From: Melieria omissa
Lineage: Eukaryota; Arthropoda; Insecta; Diptera; Ulidiidae
Length of the DNA stretch: 64,000 nt
NCBI GenBank assembly: GCA_963971225.1
Contig: OZ020269.1
Coordinates: 39,453,264-39,517,263, forward strand
Direction: 5' to 3'
The notes beneath the pieces are model-generated. The model searched no databases. It saw only the letters and a list, made by a program, of their open reading frames with translations, and was not told the origin of the DNA. This document shows positions 21,798-32,261 of this stretch, in pieces. The position numbers and the translations under genes are program-made. The stretch's first letter is position 1. Every line of letters starts with the position of its first letter.

Positions 21798-21801
21798 ATA
21801 T

Positions 21802-22970
21802 GTTACAGCACTCATTTCAATCGGATGGGGAAATGGGGCAAGGAAGTGCAGTAGTTAACTAAAACTTTGTGTTCACCACAAGTATACTTTTTTTCGAGAA
21901 TTGCAAGCAGAATATGCCTCTCGATCGTGTTTGATACCAAATTGGCGCCGTGTTCCAATAGTTCTTTTACTTTTTTAAGCTCTGATTTTCTGACAATGTT
22001 TGAAAAAAATGGCTGTATTGAGATAAGAAGTCAGCATGAAGATTTTCCTTTCGCTAACGTTGCTCTACGCAAAATCTTTAGCTTTACTAAACGCAAATCT
22101 AATTCTTCAAGTAAAATTCGCCAATTGGTCTTAAGTGTCAACTACTGCTTTTGACTTATTGTAAAACGATATAATTTCGGGTAATTTTTTTCACCAACAT
22201 ATCCTTGTTATGATGAAAAGTGCTGCAAGTGGATCTTCTTCTTGTTAACTTAGTGTGTCCTTTTTATAGGACGTACATAGCAGTTGTCGCTAAACCCACG
22301 TTTCTCATATATCTCTTATGGGTGTTAACGAGCTTCATTCTTGATTACAATCGTTACGTTCTTGGCGAGTGCTTTCGTCACCGATAGAACGAAAAATTGG
22401 TCTGCCTGTTGTGTAACTCTACAGATTATCAAGAGATTGTCCATTCGACTTATAAACACCACTTAAAATTGAAATACCAAAATATGCCTGAATATCACAA
22501 ACGGTGATCCATGCACTGCCAAAAACGCCCTAACCTTCAAAATTAGTTTTGTCAGTTAATATCTTTAACATTGGTCTTCATTAGCATCTTTTATTACTGA
22601 CACACGACTTCAAGTATAGCGAGTTATACCAACTTTAGTTGAAATAATATAATTGGCCCTTACTTTTCCGTTCATTGCAGGAGGCCCATTGATCCATAAA
22701 ATGGTTTTTCCTACAAAAACAGTTCAAAACTTTCGTTCCAGAAACGTAATCTGATGGCATTTTCTCTATGTGTTGCGTTGAATTTCCATACAATTTGTAT
22801 ATGGGTGAAATATCACCCGAACGTCGCCCACGTAACTTTTTTTGTAATCACCGTTATAATCAAATAATTAATATGTTGTAGATAAATTCTAAAACTTATA
22901 TTGGTTTGCTACAAGAAACCTTAATCATTTTGATAAATATATAGGAAAGTTATAGCATCTCAAAGTTGAA
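21802..22970. other. Interior of the piggyBac-like element, no gene recognised
   Basis: About 1.2 kb with short open frames on both strands. I looked for piggyBac transposase motifs and could not support any. The first 45 bp belong to the GGTTAGG repeat. Confidence 0.4.
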
Positions 22971-23009
22971 AATGGGTGAAAAATCACCCGAACGACGGAT
23001 TAGGGTTAA

Positions 23010-23938
23010 ATAATTTGGGCTTTCACGGCGGCTAATTGTCTGAACAGCTGATTTAGGACTTATATGTGGCAACACTGCTTAAAATTTGTAACACTGCTTG
23101 CTCAGTATTGGCAGCATTGTTCTGACGGTGTTGAAATCAAAACAAAATAGCAAAGTAATCCTCAGTAGCGACACTCTTTGACAACCGGACGTCTAATTTT
23201 CTGAAGGCCTCCTGTCAAATTGTTGTTGTTTACATGTAAAACTGTCACTGTGGTGAATAAGTACACATTTGTGTGCAATGACAGTTCGATTTTTGTTTTT
23301 GTGGTGAAGTTTAACGCATTGTGTGGTGGAGATGGAAATTGAAGTTGAGGTAGAGTTGATAGTTTTGTTACACATGTTGAGTATAGAAATATATGAAAAT
23401 GGATCATTTTCCAAAAGTTTTTGATTTTATTTAAAATATTTTTACCACTTAAGCCACATTTAAATATTCAGCAATAGGTACAGAAATGTTTTATTGAACC
23501 CAAATGCGTTCCGAAATCAAACGCATTCCGATTTAAAATTTGGGCATATAAATTTTAGACATTTTTATATACAAGTAAACATATTTTTAGTGCGTATTGC
23601 AATACAAAACACAAAATACACAAAATTATATTTAAATAAAAGCTTTGACATAATTTATAAAAAATTACCTTTCTCGCTAGCATTTTTCCTTGCACTGAAG
23701 GAAAATAACTTTGACATTGGTTAATAAATAAAAGCAATTTCGAAATTTTTATTTAAATCTTTCCGGTTTCAGTTAATTATGTTGTTGTTGCTATATAAAC
23801 GCATCTATCTTTTATTTCTTTCCTATCTCTTTTCCCAAACAAATGCTTACTGCTTGTTTCGAAAAAGTAGTAAGAAAATTAGGTACTCAATTTACTACCA
23901 AAACCAACAGAAAATTGGGGAAACCCGGTTAAACAGAC
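23010..23938. other. Unassigned sequence
   Basis: AT-rich with GTTGTTGTT and short frames; nothing recognised. Confidence 0.35.
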
Positions 23939-23941
23939 TTA

Positions 23942-24585
23942 GGGCCAATTATTCAGTGCGAGTTTAACTCAGTTGCTAGTTTAAACTTAGTTTAAACGCA
24001 AAATCGAATTTGTCAGTCATATTTGACTGAAGTTTGAACGCCCAACTCTGCACGGTTAAACTAAGTTTAAACTGTCAACTTCCAGCATGTATTTAAATAT
24101 TTGATTTGTAGATTAAATCAATCCTCAAGTGATGATGTGAACTGAACAAAACTTGTATTGGATTTTATTTAATATGATAAAAAATAATGAAAACAATTGA
24201 GATATATGTAACTAACATTTCCATTAAAAACAAAAAACATCGATGTTTTGAACATCGATGTTTTTTAGCCGATGTTTTGTCAACATCGATTCCTTCTTCT
24301 GCAAGAACAAGAAGCCTTTCCTTTTCCCGAGACGGAAAATTTGCGCTACGTTTGCTTATTTTGAATTTTTTTGATTAAGTACATTTTTTGAGCGCAAAGG
24401 ATTTATTTACGAATGACAATCAAAACAAAAACAAATATTATCTAGATAAAAATATTGCCAGTATTGCCATTCTCAAATGACAAAACTTTGCTTCAGTTAA
24501 ACTAGCAGTGAAAAACTGCTTTGTCGTTTAAACTAAATTTTAATGTAAACGAAGTTCAAGCAAACTCGCATTGAAAAATTTGCCC
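23942..24585. mobile_element. PIF/Harbinger-like MITE, copy 1
   Basis: The left end GGGCCAATTATTCAGTGCGA and right end TGCGAGTTT...GGGC mirror each other, and TTA lies on both sides (23939-23941 and 24586-24588). TTA duplication and GGGC ends are typical of PIF/Harbinger. The sequence is related to 58569-59235. The centre has repeated AACATCGATGTT palindromes at about 24235-24270 that the other copy lacks. Confidence 0.75.
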
Positions 24586-24603
24586 TTATAGCCCAATTCT
24601 GTA

Positions 24604-25035
24604 CTTACTTACTTACTGAACTGGCCATAACAACCTGTTATCGGGTTACGGCCTGCCGCAAAACTTTTCTCCAGGCGCCTCTGCTTTGCCCGCGCCTTCT
24701 CCAGTTGGTCATACCAAGAGATACCAGGGCCTCTTCAACTTGGTCCTTCCACCCGAGACACGGCCTCCCCCTTCGCCGTCGACCTCCAACCATCGCATCG
24801 AACACCTTTTTCGCCGGAGCTTCGTCGTCCATGCGGCAGACATAACCGAGCCAGCGTGGCTGCTGGATGTTAATTCGCTGCGCTACGTCCAGGTCCTTAT
24901 ACAGCTCATACAGCTCGTTATTGGTTCGTATACAATAGTCGTCACCAACACGAACAGGGCCGAAGATTTTGCGAAGTACCTTCCTCTCGAATACTCCAAG
25001 GGCCGCTATGTCGTTTCGTGTCATTGTCCATGCTT
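24604..25035 (-). mobile_element. 5'-truncated RTE-clade copy
   Basis: On the minus strand it encodes the last 138 or so residues of the RTE protein (WTMTRNDIAALGVFERKV onward to the stop) and ends in the same TTATGG...CAG then TAAG repeats. It is highly similar to 9500-9919. A 12-13 bp duplication CCCAATTCTGTAC lies at 24592-24604 and 25036-25048. Severe 5' truncation is usual for such elements. Confidence 0.92.
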
Positions 25036-25601
25036 CCCAATTCTGTACACTTGATAAAATCACCATATTGAATATTTGTCAAGTTTTTACCATGATGAAA
25101 TAAACAAGGTGAAGCGAGTAGATGACATACCCTTATTTTGACAAGAGAGCTTTTGAAAAACTGACGTTTTCAAAATAAATTCTCTCAAAACATGAAAGTC
25201 TTCTTCTTTCTTCGCATTAACCCACTTATGCCTGGTGTATCAAAAAATCAATTTCATTATTATTGTAGTGCGTTGTAGGTAAGATTATTCTGATTCGTTG
25301 CCGTGGTGGAATTATAGGTCGGATCAGATGAATAAACATAGTAAAACATAGTAATGCAATAAAAATGCATAATTGCTCACTCTGTTTGTACTGCTGTGTT
25401 GTTTGATTCTGTGCAAGCGACAGCATGATGCTCCCGCATATGTGAAAAGAATTTTGACCAATTCCACAACAGAAACTCCTCGCCACAGAAGGTACAACAA
25501 ATTTTATAAATGGTCCTTTCACGCGTCGTCGTGACTTTTGCACAGATAATATTATCTTGATGTCTAGATAATATATTTACATATATATAAATATGCATAT
25601 A

Positions 25602-26575
25602 CAGTATTGTGCAAAACCTAAGCAACTTTTGTATTACTCATGAATAAAACTCCATATTTGCCAATAGTTCAATTCGAAGTGGAAATAATTTTATATTTAT
25701 GTAATGCTCAGAATGTACTTACAACAAATATATAAAAAACCAAACATAACAATTCACAAACGGTAAAAACATTTACGAAAACGAAACAAACTCCAAAATT
25801 AGCTGTGCGAAACCTAAGCAACTTTATATGTACTAGTATTTGGTGCAATACCCTTTGCTTTGTATGACTGCAGCACATCTTTTAGGCATTGACTCAATTA
25901 GGTTTAAAATTGTGGTTTCAGGTATTTTTCCCCATTATTCTTTTAACTTAAAAAACAATTCACCCCTATTACGAAAGCGTGTTCCACCCAGACGCTTTTT
26001 AAGAATGCCGAACAAATTTTCGATGGGATTCAAGTCCGGGGATTGGGCCGGCCAATCAAGGACTGTAATCCCATTTGAACTGAGCCACTCTTTTACCAAC
26101 TTCGATGTGTGTTTCGGATCATTGTCGTGTTGAAACACCCATCGAAGTGGCATATTGTCTTCAGCATAGGGCAGCATCTGGTTTTCTAAAATACCCTTAT
26201 AGACTAAGCGATCCATTTTTGTCGAAATTTCGTGTACAGGGCCAAGACCAAAACCAGAGAAGCATGTCCAAATCATAACACTCCCACCACCATGCTTTAC
26301 AGTTCCTTTGCAGTAACGTTATGATAACCGTAATTCTAAAACAGTAGCTGAAGCTAACAGTGTTGGTTACGTTTTGCACAGCGAATTTAGGTATATATTT
26401 AAATTTCGTTGATTTTTTCTCGTTAGTGAGGTTATATGTATTGCTTCGTAAATATTTGTTGTAATTACATTCTAAGCTTTAAAAAAATACCCCATTTTTT
26501 CGAATTTATCTCAACTATTTGAAAATATTTTGTTCATAAGAAATGAAAAAGTTGCTTAGGTTTTGCACAATACTG
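25602..26575 (-). mobile_element. Tc1-like transposon, internally deleted
   Basis: Inverted ends CAGTATTGTGCAAAACC are flanked by TA on both sides (25600-25601 and 26576-26577). The motif recurs internally as CTGTGCGAAACCTAAGCAAC near 25803 and GTTTTGCACAGC near 26372, so each end has outer and inner transposase-binding repeats (IR/DR arrangement). The transposase gene is reduced to its C-terminal third. The element is inserted in the P element. Confidence 0.9.
25833..26307 (-). pseudogene. Tc1 transposase C-terminal remnant
   Basis: From its 5' side the frame shows HGGGSVMIW, then QHDNDPKHTS and PAQSPDLNPIENLF. The Asp of HDND and the Glu of NPIE are separated by 34 residues, the DD34E layout of Tc1 transposases. 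A TAA at 25935-25937 interrupts the frame before the usual C-terminus ending GYCTKY. The paired helix-turn-helix and first catalytic Asp are missing. Confidence 0.88.
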
Positions 26576-26584
26576 TATATAAAC

Positions 26585-26860
26585 TTATATTTTTAAATAT
26601 TTACATATGTACGTGTTTGTTGCGGGAGGATGTGGCAACTTTTTTGAAGGAACTGCATCTGGATGCAGTCGCCTTCGTTTAGGTGCAGATGATTTCATTT
26701 CTGCAGAATTCAAATAGAGCGCACACACCTTAGCAGAAGTCGTGAACTGCACTCCGCACACGCCTGTCCATTTCTTCCTCCGCTCCTCATCCGTTGGTAT
26801 TGTAAACATGGGCACTTCGTTGCCGTGTGCTGTCTTGCACAAACAGCACGTACTTGGCAT
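26585..26860 (-). CDS. THAP-domain protein, N-terminal part of a P transposase
   Basis: The 91-residue frame starts MPSTCCLCKTAHGNEVP and continues FTIPTDEERRKKW, matching the N-terminal half of a THAP zinc finger, including the conserved Trp. The second metal pair should be Cys-x-x-His, but here it reads VCALYL, with Tyr where His is expected. A basic KRRR stretch follows. THAP is the DNA-binding domain of P transposases and fits the surrounding P-type terminal repeats. Without the catalytic part it would be at most a truncated DNA-binding protein; the His change may also disable that. Confidence 0.75.
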   Translation of the reverse strand: MPSTCCLCKTAHGNEVPMFTIPTDEERRKKWTGVCGVQFTTSAKVCALYLNSAEMKSSAPKRRRLHPDAVPSKKLPHPPATNTYICKYLKI

Positions 26861-27136
26861 TTTTTAAGCGATCAAAATTTTTAAACACAATATTTTCGAT
26901 TTTACGTTTTGAGTGGGGTTAAAAATATTCTATCAATGTCAAAGCAAAGTTGTAAATTGCTATGTTTTAAAATAAGGGTATGGGTTGACAAAACTGTCAG
27001 CTACTCGCTTCACCTTGTTTATTTCATCATGGTTTTTACTATCTGTCAAGAATTGGCATTCTATTATTAAAAATAAAAGCTCTTTCCTTCATAAATAAAC
27101 GAAAGTGTGAATGCTATTGACAGCAGCTTAATAATT

Positions 27137-27378
27137 TAATTGATTGGCACGACAGCCCGCTTACGCGAGACTAAGGCCTAGCTTCTCGCAACCACCCGTG
27201 TTGTGCGTGTGAAGTTTGTACGCGGGTGGAAGGGACCTACAGTTTTATGCCGGTTCCGAACGGCAGGTTGGGAGCTTTTTCATAGGCAATTTTTACTCTC
27301 AGAGGTTTGCCATTTCCAGCTGAGAGGACAGCCACCGAAAGAGAAAACGAGTTTCCCGTTATTTTCTTTAGGTGTTAC
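27137..27378 (-). mobile_element. tRNA-derived SINE lacking its tRNA head
   Basis: Body and tail blocks match the family in minus orientation: TTGATTGGCACGACAGCC, GGGACCTACAGTTTTATGCC, CCAGCTGAGAGGACAGCC and TTTAGGTGTTAC. The RNA polymerase III promoter end is missing, so it is a 5'-truncated copy. Confidence 0.82.
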
Positions 27379-28576
27379 AGCAGCTTACAAATTGAAATTT
27401 TGCCTATTGAAAATGGAAGAATTGTGCATGTTAACACTTTTAGCGGTTGAGGAGGATAGAAGAGAAGAAATCAGAAGCAGTAGAAAGCAAATAAATTGCC
27501 TTCGTTGGGCGAAGAAGAATTCATAAAGAATTTTTGGCTGACTCGGTCCTTGTGTCATGTATTGACATATATATTGACTTATGTTACACAAAGAACTTTG
27601 CCCATACGCATTGCAGTTTTTTGGACATGGATACACCAAAAATGCGTTGGTAATAACTAACCAATTTTGGCCTATGAGCCAATCATCTGTCTCACAAAAT
27701 TCTAAGAATTTTTAATAAATATTTAAAAATGATTTCAATTTTTTGACTATTTGACAGCATATTAACCTTATGTTAAATTAAATGAGCTTTTAACTTTATC
27801 AATGTTGCATCAGAATGCCAACAAAGCTTTTGCTTGATAAAAATCTTGACAAAACACCTTGATAAAAAATTTTTTAAGAATTCACAGAATCAGGCTGTTA
27901 GTGTACCACTGACAGCTCCAAAAAAGAGTATCGGTACTTAGAGTACTTTTAATTTTTTTTTAAGTTTTAATTTACGGTACTTAGAGTATACTTTGCAAAA
28001 TAGATTAAAAACGATTTTTTGTTTGAATTTTTGTAAAATAAAAGAGCCTCGAATTGTTCAACCTAAAACATTGCCAAACTTTTTTAAGTGGTGGAAAAGG
28101 CAATCATTTTTAAATTTCCCAATTTCAGTTTTTGTCTCATTTCGCAAATTGTGACCGCTGTCAAATGAGCTGATTTATTTCTTGGCTAACCGATGGTTAA
28201 CCATTTAACATTAGCTGGTTGACAATTGGTTAACCAGAGACTGTGAAATCGAAAAAGAGTAGTTAACTCAGCTTGGAAGTGGAAAAAGAAGGAACGGTAA
28301 GATAAGCATGTAACAGTTTCTAAAGTGTGGTATTGTCAAGAAACATCATTGATGAATTGTTTTCAGAGATTTAAAATAATTAAATCGCAATACCCCAGTT
28401 GATCTGTTTCATAGAAAATTTTGAAAAAAAGCTTATTGAGAATGTTATATGTCGTCAGAAAATTGATTAAAGGCCAAAACCCAAACAGCTCGTTTTAATA
28501 GTTAGACTTTTTACTATGAATCGTCGTGACCAAAAATCAAATTGAATTTATGTTTATATTACATAAAGATATATCT
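27379..28576. other. Unassigned AT-rich sequence
   Basis: No gene recognised. A TCACAG...CTGTGA symmetry between about 27885 and 28250 might mark an old MITE, but the match is too short to call. Confidence 0.35.
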
Positions 28577-28655
28577 TTAATACAACATATCTATAGATAT
28601 CTATAGATATGTTGTATTAACATATCTATAGATATCTATAGATATGTTGTATTAA
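28577..28655. repeat. Perfect 44-bp palindrome with a 35-bp tandem copy
   Basis: Bases 28577-28620 form a perfect palindrome centred on GATATC, with outer arms TTAATACAAC and GTTGTATTAA. The last 35 bp (28586-28620) are repeated exactly at 28621-28655. Such sequence can extrude as a cruciform and is unstable in cloning and replication. Confidence 0.93.
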
Positions 28656-29248
28656 CCACTACGTACATGAGTATGTCAAAGTGTTGGTATTCTTCTTTCA
28701 AATTGCAACAACCTGCACGGAAGCAAATTGAGTACGTTATGAACAGTGTACTCATTCGGAAAATGCAGGCAGGAAAATGCTCACAAGGAAAACAAAGCTT
28801 AGCTTGTCAACTCCCCAATTTTTTCCAAAAGAGTAAATAAACGTGTGTATATGTATGTTAGATTTCGTTCAGCAACCAGCGGCTCCTTGTAAGCGCACCT
28901 TAATGACAGACACGTGGCACTATGTTACCTGTTCTGGAAATGAATCGCAACCACTGTAATGCTATGGCTGCATTCGTAAATCACGCTCTTTTGAATCTAT
29001 TCTCGTTCTCGTTCATTCACTCGTGTTTATGCTTGATTACAGATTTGTTTCGTGGTGCTTTTGACATATTTACATTGGGTTTAAAATTTATGAATTTTAT
29101 GCGATGATGCCCTAAAAACGTTGCCTTGATTTGTGATCAGTTATTAATGTGTTTTCGGAACATGCTTCAGTCAATCGCAACGGTCTAATCTTCAAAAGCT
29201 ACAGGGTGGACGGAGAGTTTCTGCATACATCGTTTCAGTTCTAATGTA
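28656..29248. other. Unassigned sequence with a mariner-like end
   Basis: No gene recognised. At about 29203 the motif CAGGGTGGACGGAGAG is preceded by TA and resembles the end of the Tc1-like fragment at 44342 (CTTTCCGTCCACCCTG). It may be a lone terminal repeat. Confidence 0.35.
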
Positions 29249-29423
29249 CACCTAATTCTGTTTTTACACGGTTTAGATTTAACACGGTTTAAAAATAAAA
29301 AAAAATTTAATATTTCGTGCTAAATGAAATAAAATCGTGTAAAAAATTAAAAATTTTTTAATTTTTAAACCGCGTTAAATCTAAAACATGTAAAAGAAGA
29401 CCGTGTAAAAACAGAATTAGGTG
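29249..29423. mobile_element. TA-flanked MITE
   Basis: Long inverted ends CACCTAATTCTGTTTTTACA and the reverse complement enclose 175 bp that fold almost completely. TA lies on both sides (29247-29248 and 29424-29425), so a Tc1/mariner-type transposase probably moved it. Confidence 0.82.
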
Positions 29424-29599
29424 TAGGGGGCAGAGAAATCCCCCCATAATGTGATGGTTAGGAATGTTGGCAAAACATCAGCTGTTGTTGGTTTCAGTTT
29501 TGCACGCACAAGCATTTTTGTAAAGTGAGCTTTACAATTGATCGCATCTTGCAGCAATTTTTCGTGACCACGGCTTTTATTTTGGAAACAAATTAAGTA

Positions 29600-30953
29600 G
29601 GGGACAGTGGGAAGTTTTGAAGCATGGGGAGTTGCGAAGCATGGCCATAGATGCCGCTTAGTAGTGGTTTTGATAGCTCTTACCTACTGTCAACATTTTT
29701 TAACCTAAAATCTCAGTTTTGTACTAGCACTCGTCTCGATAGCACACTTTTTTTGTATCTATCCATAGAGTGTGTTGAACATTTTGTTCGAAAAGTTTTT
29801 TGGAGCATTCGTGTTAGTGGAATTTTCGTAAAATTCTCAAGCGAATCGAAAAGGTGAGTACAAACAAAATAATGAACAATGATTAGGCTTTTAACCTTTA
29901 AAAGGATTTATGCAAAAACATTCGATGTGTTACTGACGCGGTGGCATTTTTAAAATAGTAGCGAATGGGGAGAATTGAATCACATCTAGTGGGGAGATGT
30001 GAAGCACGTCAAATATTACAGATGTCAACCTGAAATCTATTTTACATGCGTATGCGCATTATTTGTAAAAAAAATTCGAATGTTTAGTACAATTCCAAGG
30101 ATTTTTTTCAACGAATTGTGTTATTTATATTTCTCGTATTGTTTTTCGCAAAATTTTTGCGTATCTTCATTTCTCGTATTGTTTTTTGCATCGCGTTTTC
30201 GAACGATTTTTTGTGTTTTTTCAGTCAATATGCCCCGTTATAAGTATAGTGCGAAAAAGAAGCCAGCGATTGATGTTGATGCGATGGTGGCTGCCATCAA
30301 AGAGGTGATGATTGACAAGAAATCGCAACGGTCCGTTGCCAAAGCGTACAACATTAAACCACTGGCAGCAAAGCGTAGTCGTCGCAAATTTTCAGCCCCA
30401 CCGCAAATTGAATCTGACTCTGAAGAAGACTTCTGCACCATCTGTAAAGGTCCCATGCCGAAAAATTGACAAAAAACAACGCAATTCATTGCAATGGATG
30501 CGACCGAGCAGTCCATTTGAAGTGTGCTGGTATATTGGCCGACGGTTATACTTGCGTTCATTGCGAATCGGAATGATTGAGCAACTTGCCATTTGTCACA
30601 TTTTTTAAACAAAAGTTTAATTTTTGTTCTATTTTCTAAACTCTAATACATAAGAAACCTAATTATTTGTCATTTTCTCCGATCCCAGAACGATTTTTCA
30701 CCAAAAAATGTAATTTGCTGCGATTTTTAGTCGTGCTTCACAACTCCCCACGATTTTTGAATACTCCGAAAACCAGTTTTTTGGGCCAACAGACAAAAAT
30801 TGTCGATTATTTTTGATTTTATGCATATCCATCAACTAGGAAGTGTATTTTAAGACGCTCTAGAGATTCTGTTTGAGAGAACGTGAAAAAAATTATTTTT
30901 GTGGTAGTTTTTACCCCCCAAAAAAGCGTGCTTCAAAACTCCCCACTCTCCCC
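29600..30953 (+). mobile_element. pogo-like (Tc1/mariner superfamily) element, deleted
   Basis: The ends GGGGACAGTGGGAAGTTTTG and its near reverse complement (GGGGAGAGTGGGGAG read from the right) are flanked by TA (29598-29599 and 30954-30955). Copies of GAAGCAYGGGGAGTT-like sequence recur near 29630, 29995 and 30735. The interior codes for a psq-type DNA-binding domain and a PHD-like finger but not a DDE domain. Length 1354 bp. Confidence 0.82.
30230..30577 (+). pseudogene. psq-domain plus PHD-like finger protein, frameshifted
   Basis: The frame from 30230 begins MPRYKYSAKKKPAIDVDAM and has SQRSVAKAYNI, the helix-turn-helix pattern of psq/CENP-B type domains that pogo transposases use to bind DNA. 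It continues to FCTICKGPMPKN and stops at 30467-30469. In the next frame a cysteine/histidine series (CNGCDRAVHLKC and YTCVHCESE) completes a PHD-like finger ending near 30577. The catalytic DDE region normally lying between is absent. So this is a deletion derivative with both outer domains kept. Confidence 0.7.
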
Positions 30954-31189
30954 TAAGTTTTTCTATTTGTGTTTGTTTAAGAGCTTAATTTATGCATATT
31001 AAAAAATGCATAGCAGTTCGTAAATATAAAATTTATTTCTGTGTTTATCGACATGTTTTCGTAATGTCCTTTTACCCAAAACTAAGCTGATGCATTTTTT
31101 AATTACTTTGCACAAATGTTAGACAGTTTTTACCCAAAGCCTGTATTGTTTTCAGGAAACGGGAGGTCTTAAGAATTCAAATTCAAACA

Positions 31190-32092
31190 CTCCATAACAA
31201 TGGGGTTCCGAAATTACGCATAAGTAAGCAATTAAAAGTGTCTTATAATACTGTATATAGCTGACCAGCCGAGAAGTGGTCGTCCAACAAAATTAACAAC
31301 ATCAATCAAAAAAAGATAAGAAATTTAGCGAAAGAAAAAACTAGCGTTGGAACGCGAACAATGACAAAACAGCTAAATGCATCTCTTCCAGAAGAAAGCA
31401 AACTCAGTAGAACCACGGTTCGCGACTATATAAAAAAATTCTTGGGGAAAGCATGTATATGTGTGCCCTGTAAAACCTCTTTTAACTGAAAAGAACATTC
31501 GAGACCGCTTAAACTTTTGTAAAAGGATGATAAAAGAAAAATTTACACAAGATAATGAAATCGATTGAAACCAACGAGCTAGGATACTTTTCACGGATGA
31601 ATCACCAGTGGAACTGTTTCCTAAGCCTAATCGCCAGAATACCAGGACAAGAACTAGTGATCTATCATCAATTAAACCATTTCAACGGCCAAAACAACGG
31701 TTGAAAATAATGATTGCGGGCGGCATAAACACACATGGAAAATCTGAGCTAATAATTATCGATGAAGAACGGACTATTGATGGGAAATTTATCTGTATTC
31801 CCTATCAACAGTCGTATGCTTCCCGTATATGGAAATTGCTGCAAAAATCCTAAGCAGTTCCCTCGAAGATCTACAGCGATTTTAATGCAGGACGGTGTGC
31901 GGTGTCACACGGCGAAACAGTCAATAAGTGTTGCTAAAAGTCTATTTAAGCTAGTATGGGAAGACTGGCCGGGAAATTCGCCAGATCTTAATACTATTGA
32001 ACATATCTGGTCCAGGATTCAAGATTCAGTATTTCGGAGTCCAAAACCTGACTTCAACCACAGAACAAACAATATACTGAATGCGCATCTGG
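31190..32092 (+). pseudogene. Tc1/mariner transposase relic
   Basis: Blocks in order: a helix-turn-helix remnant ending SGRPTKLT near 31290, SRTTVRDYIKKFLGKA near 31405, LFTDESPVELF near 31590 (first Asp), then after a frame change MQDGVRCHTAK near 31888 (second Asp) and WPGNSPDLNTIEHIW near 31965 (Glu). By my count 35 residues separate the second Asp and the Glu. Stops and at least two frame changes make it inactive. Its 3' end is cut by the repeat starting at 32060; terminal repeats were not found. Confidence 0.78.
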
Positions 32093-32261
32093 TGTAAAGA
32101 AAATGTTCTTTGCGGGTTCCAGCGGTAGGACCCGTTTGTAGATGCGGGGGAAGTAGTAAAAGGGACAAGAACGCACAGAGCGCGAGAGCGCAAGCTGAGA
32201 AGCTGCGACCGCGCACCACACACTGTGGTTGTTGTTGTTGGGCAACAAAGCGATGTGCCGC
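32060..32261 (+). repeat. ACAGAAC-type dispersed repeat, copy 1
   Basis: It starts ACAGAACAAACAATATACTG, passes TGCGGGTTCCAGCGGTAGGA and CGCACAGAGCGCGAGAGC, and ends GTTGTTGTTGGGCAAC...TGTGCCGC. The same order is found at 61231-61501 and, in reverse and interrupted, at about 41337-42605. No coding function is seen; class is unknown. Confidence 0.75.

Larger units (their letters stand above)
18419..23005. mobile_element. piggyBac-like element carrying a nested Gypsy copy
   Basis: The ends are inverted: CCCTCATCCGACGTTC at the left and GAACGACGGATTAGGG at the right. TTAA flanks both (18415-18418 and 23006-23009). A subterminal block GGGTGATATTTCACCC near 18472 is mirrored near 22803-22825 and 22975-22990. 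After removing Gypsy copy A, about 1.5 kb remain, including a GGTTAGG repeat. I could not identify piggyBac transposase motifs, so it may be a non-autonomous member. Confidence 0.6.
25091..27031 (-). mobile_element. P element (copy 2) with a nested Tc1 element
   Basis: The terminal repeats are 31 bp and identical on both ends by eye. They start CATGATGAAATAA, the same first 13 bases as the canonical Drosophila P element, whose repeats are also 31 bp. The flanks are a perfect 8-bp duplication GTTTTTAC (25083-25090 and 27032-27039). A THAP-domain exon lies at 26585-26860. The Tc1 insertion accounts for 974 bp; the rest, about 965 bp, is an internally deleted P element without the catalytic domain. 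Confidence 0.93.

Noticed and set aside
21867..22154. piggyBac transposase in the 18419-23005 element
   Set aside because: I searched both strands of 21802-22970 by eye for transposase motifs and found none that I could support.
24187..24378. Small protein gene with HRCFEHRCF repeats
   Set aside because: The frame arises from the AACATCGATGTT repeats of a MITE and has no other support.
27885..28250. MITE with TCACAG/CTGTGA ends
   Set aside because: The inverted match is only a few bases and no TSD is visible.
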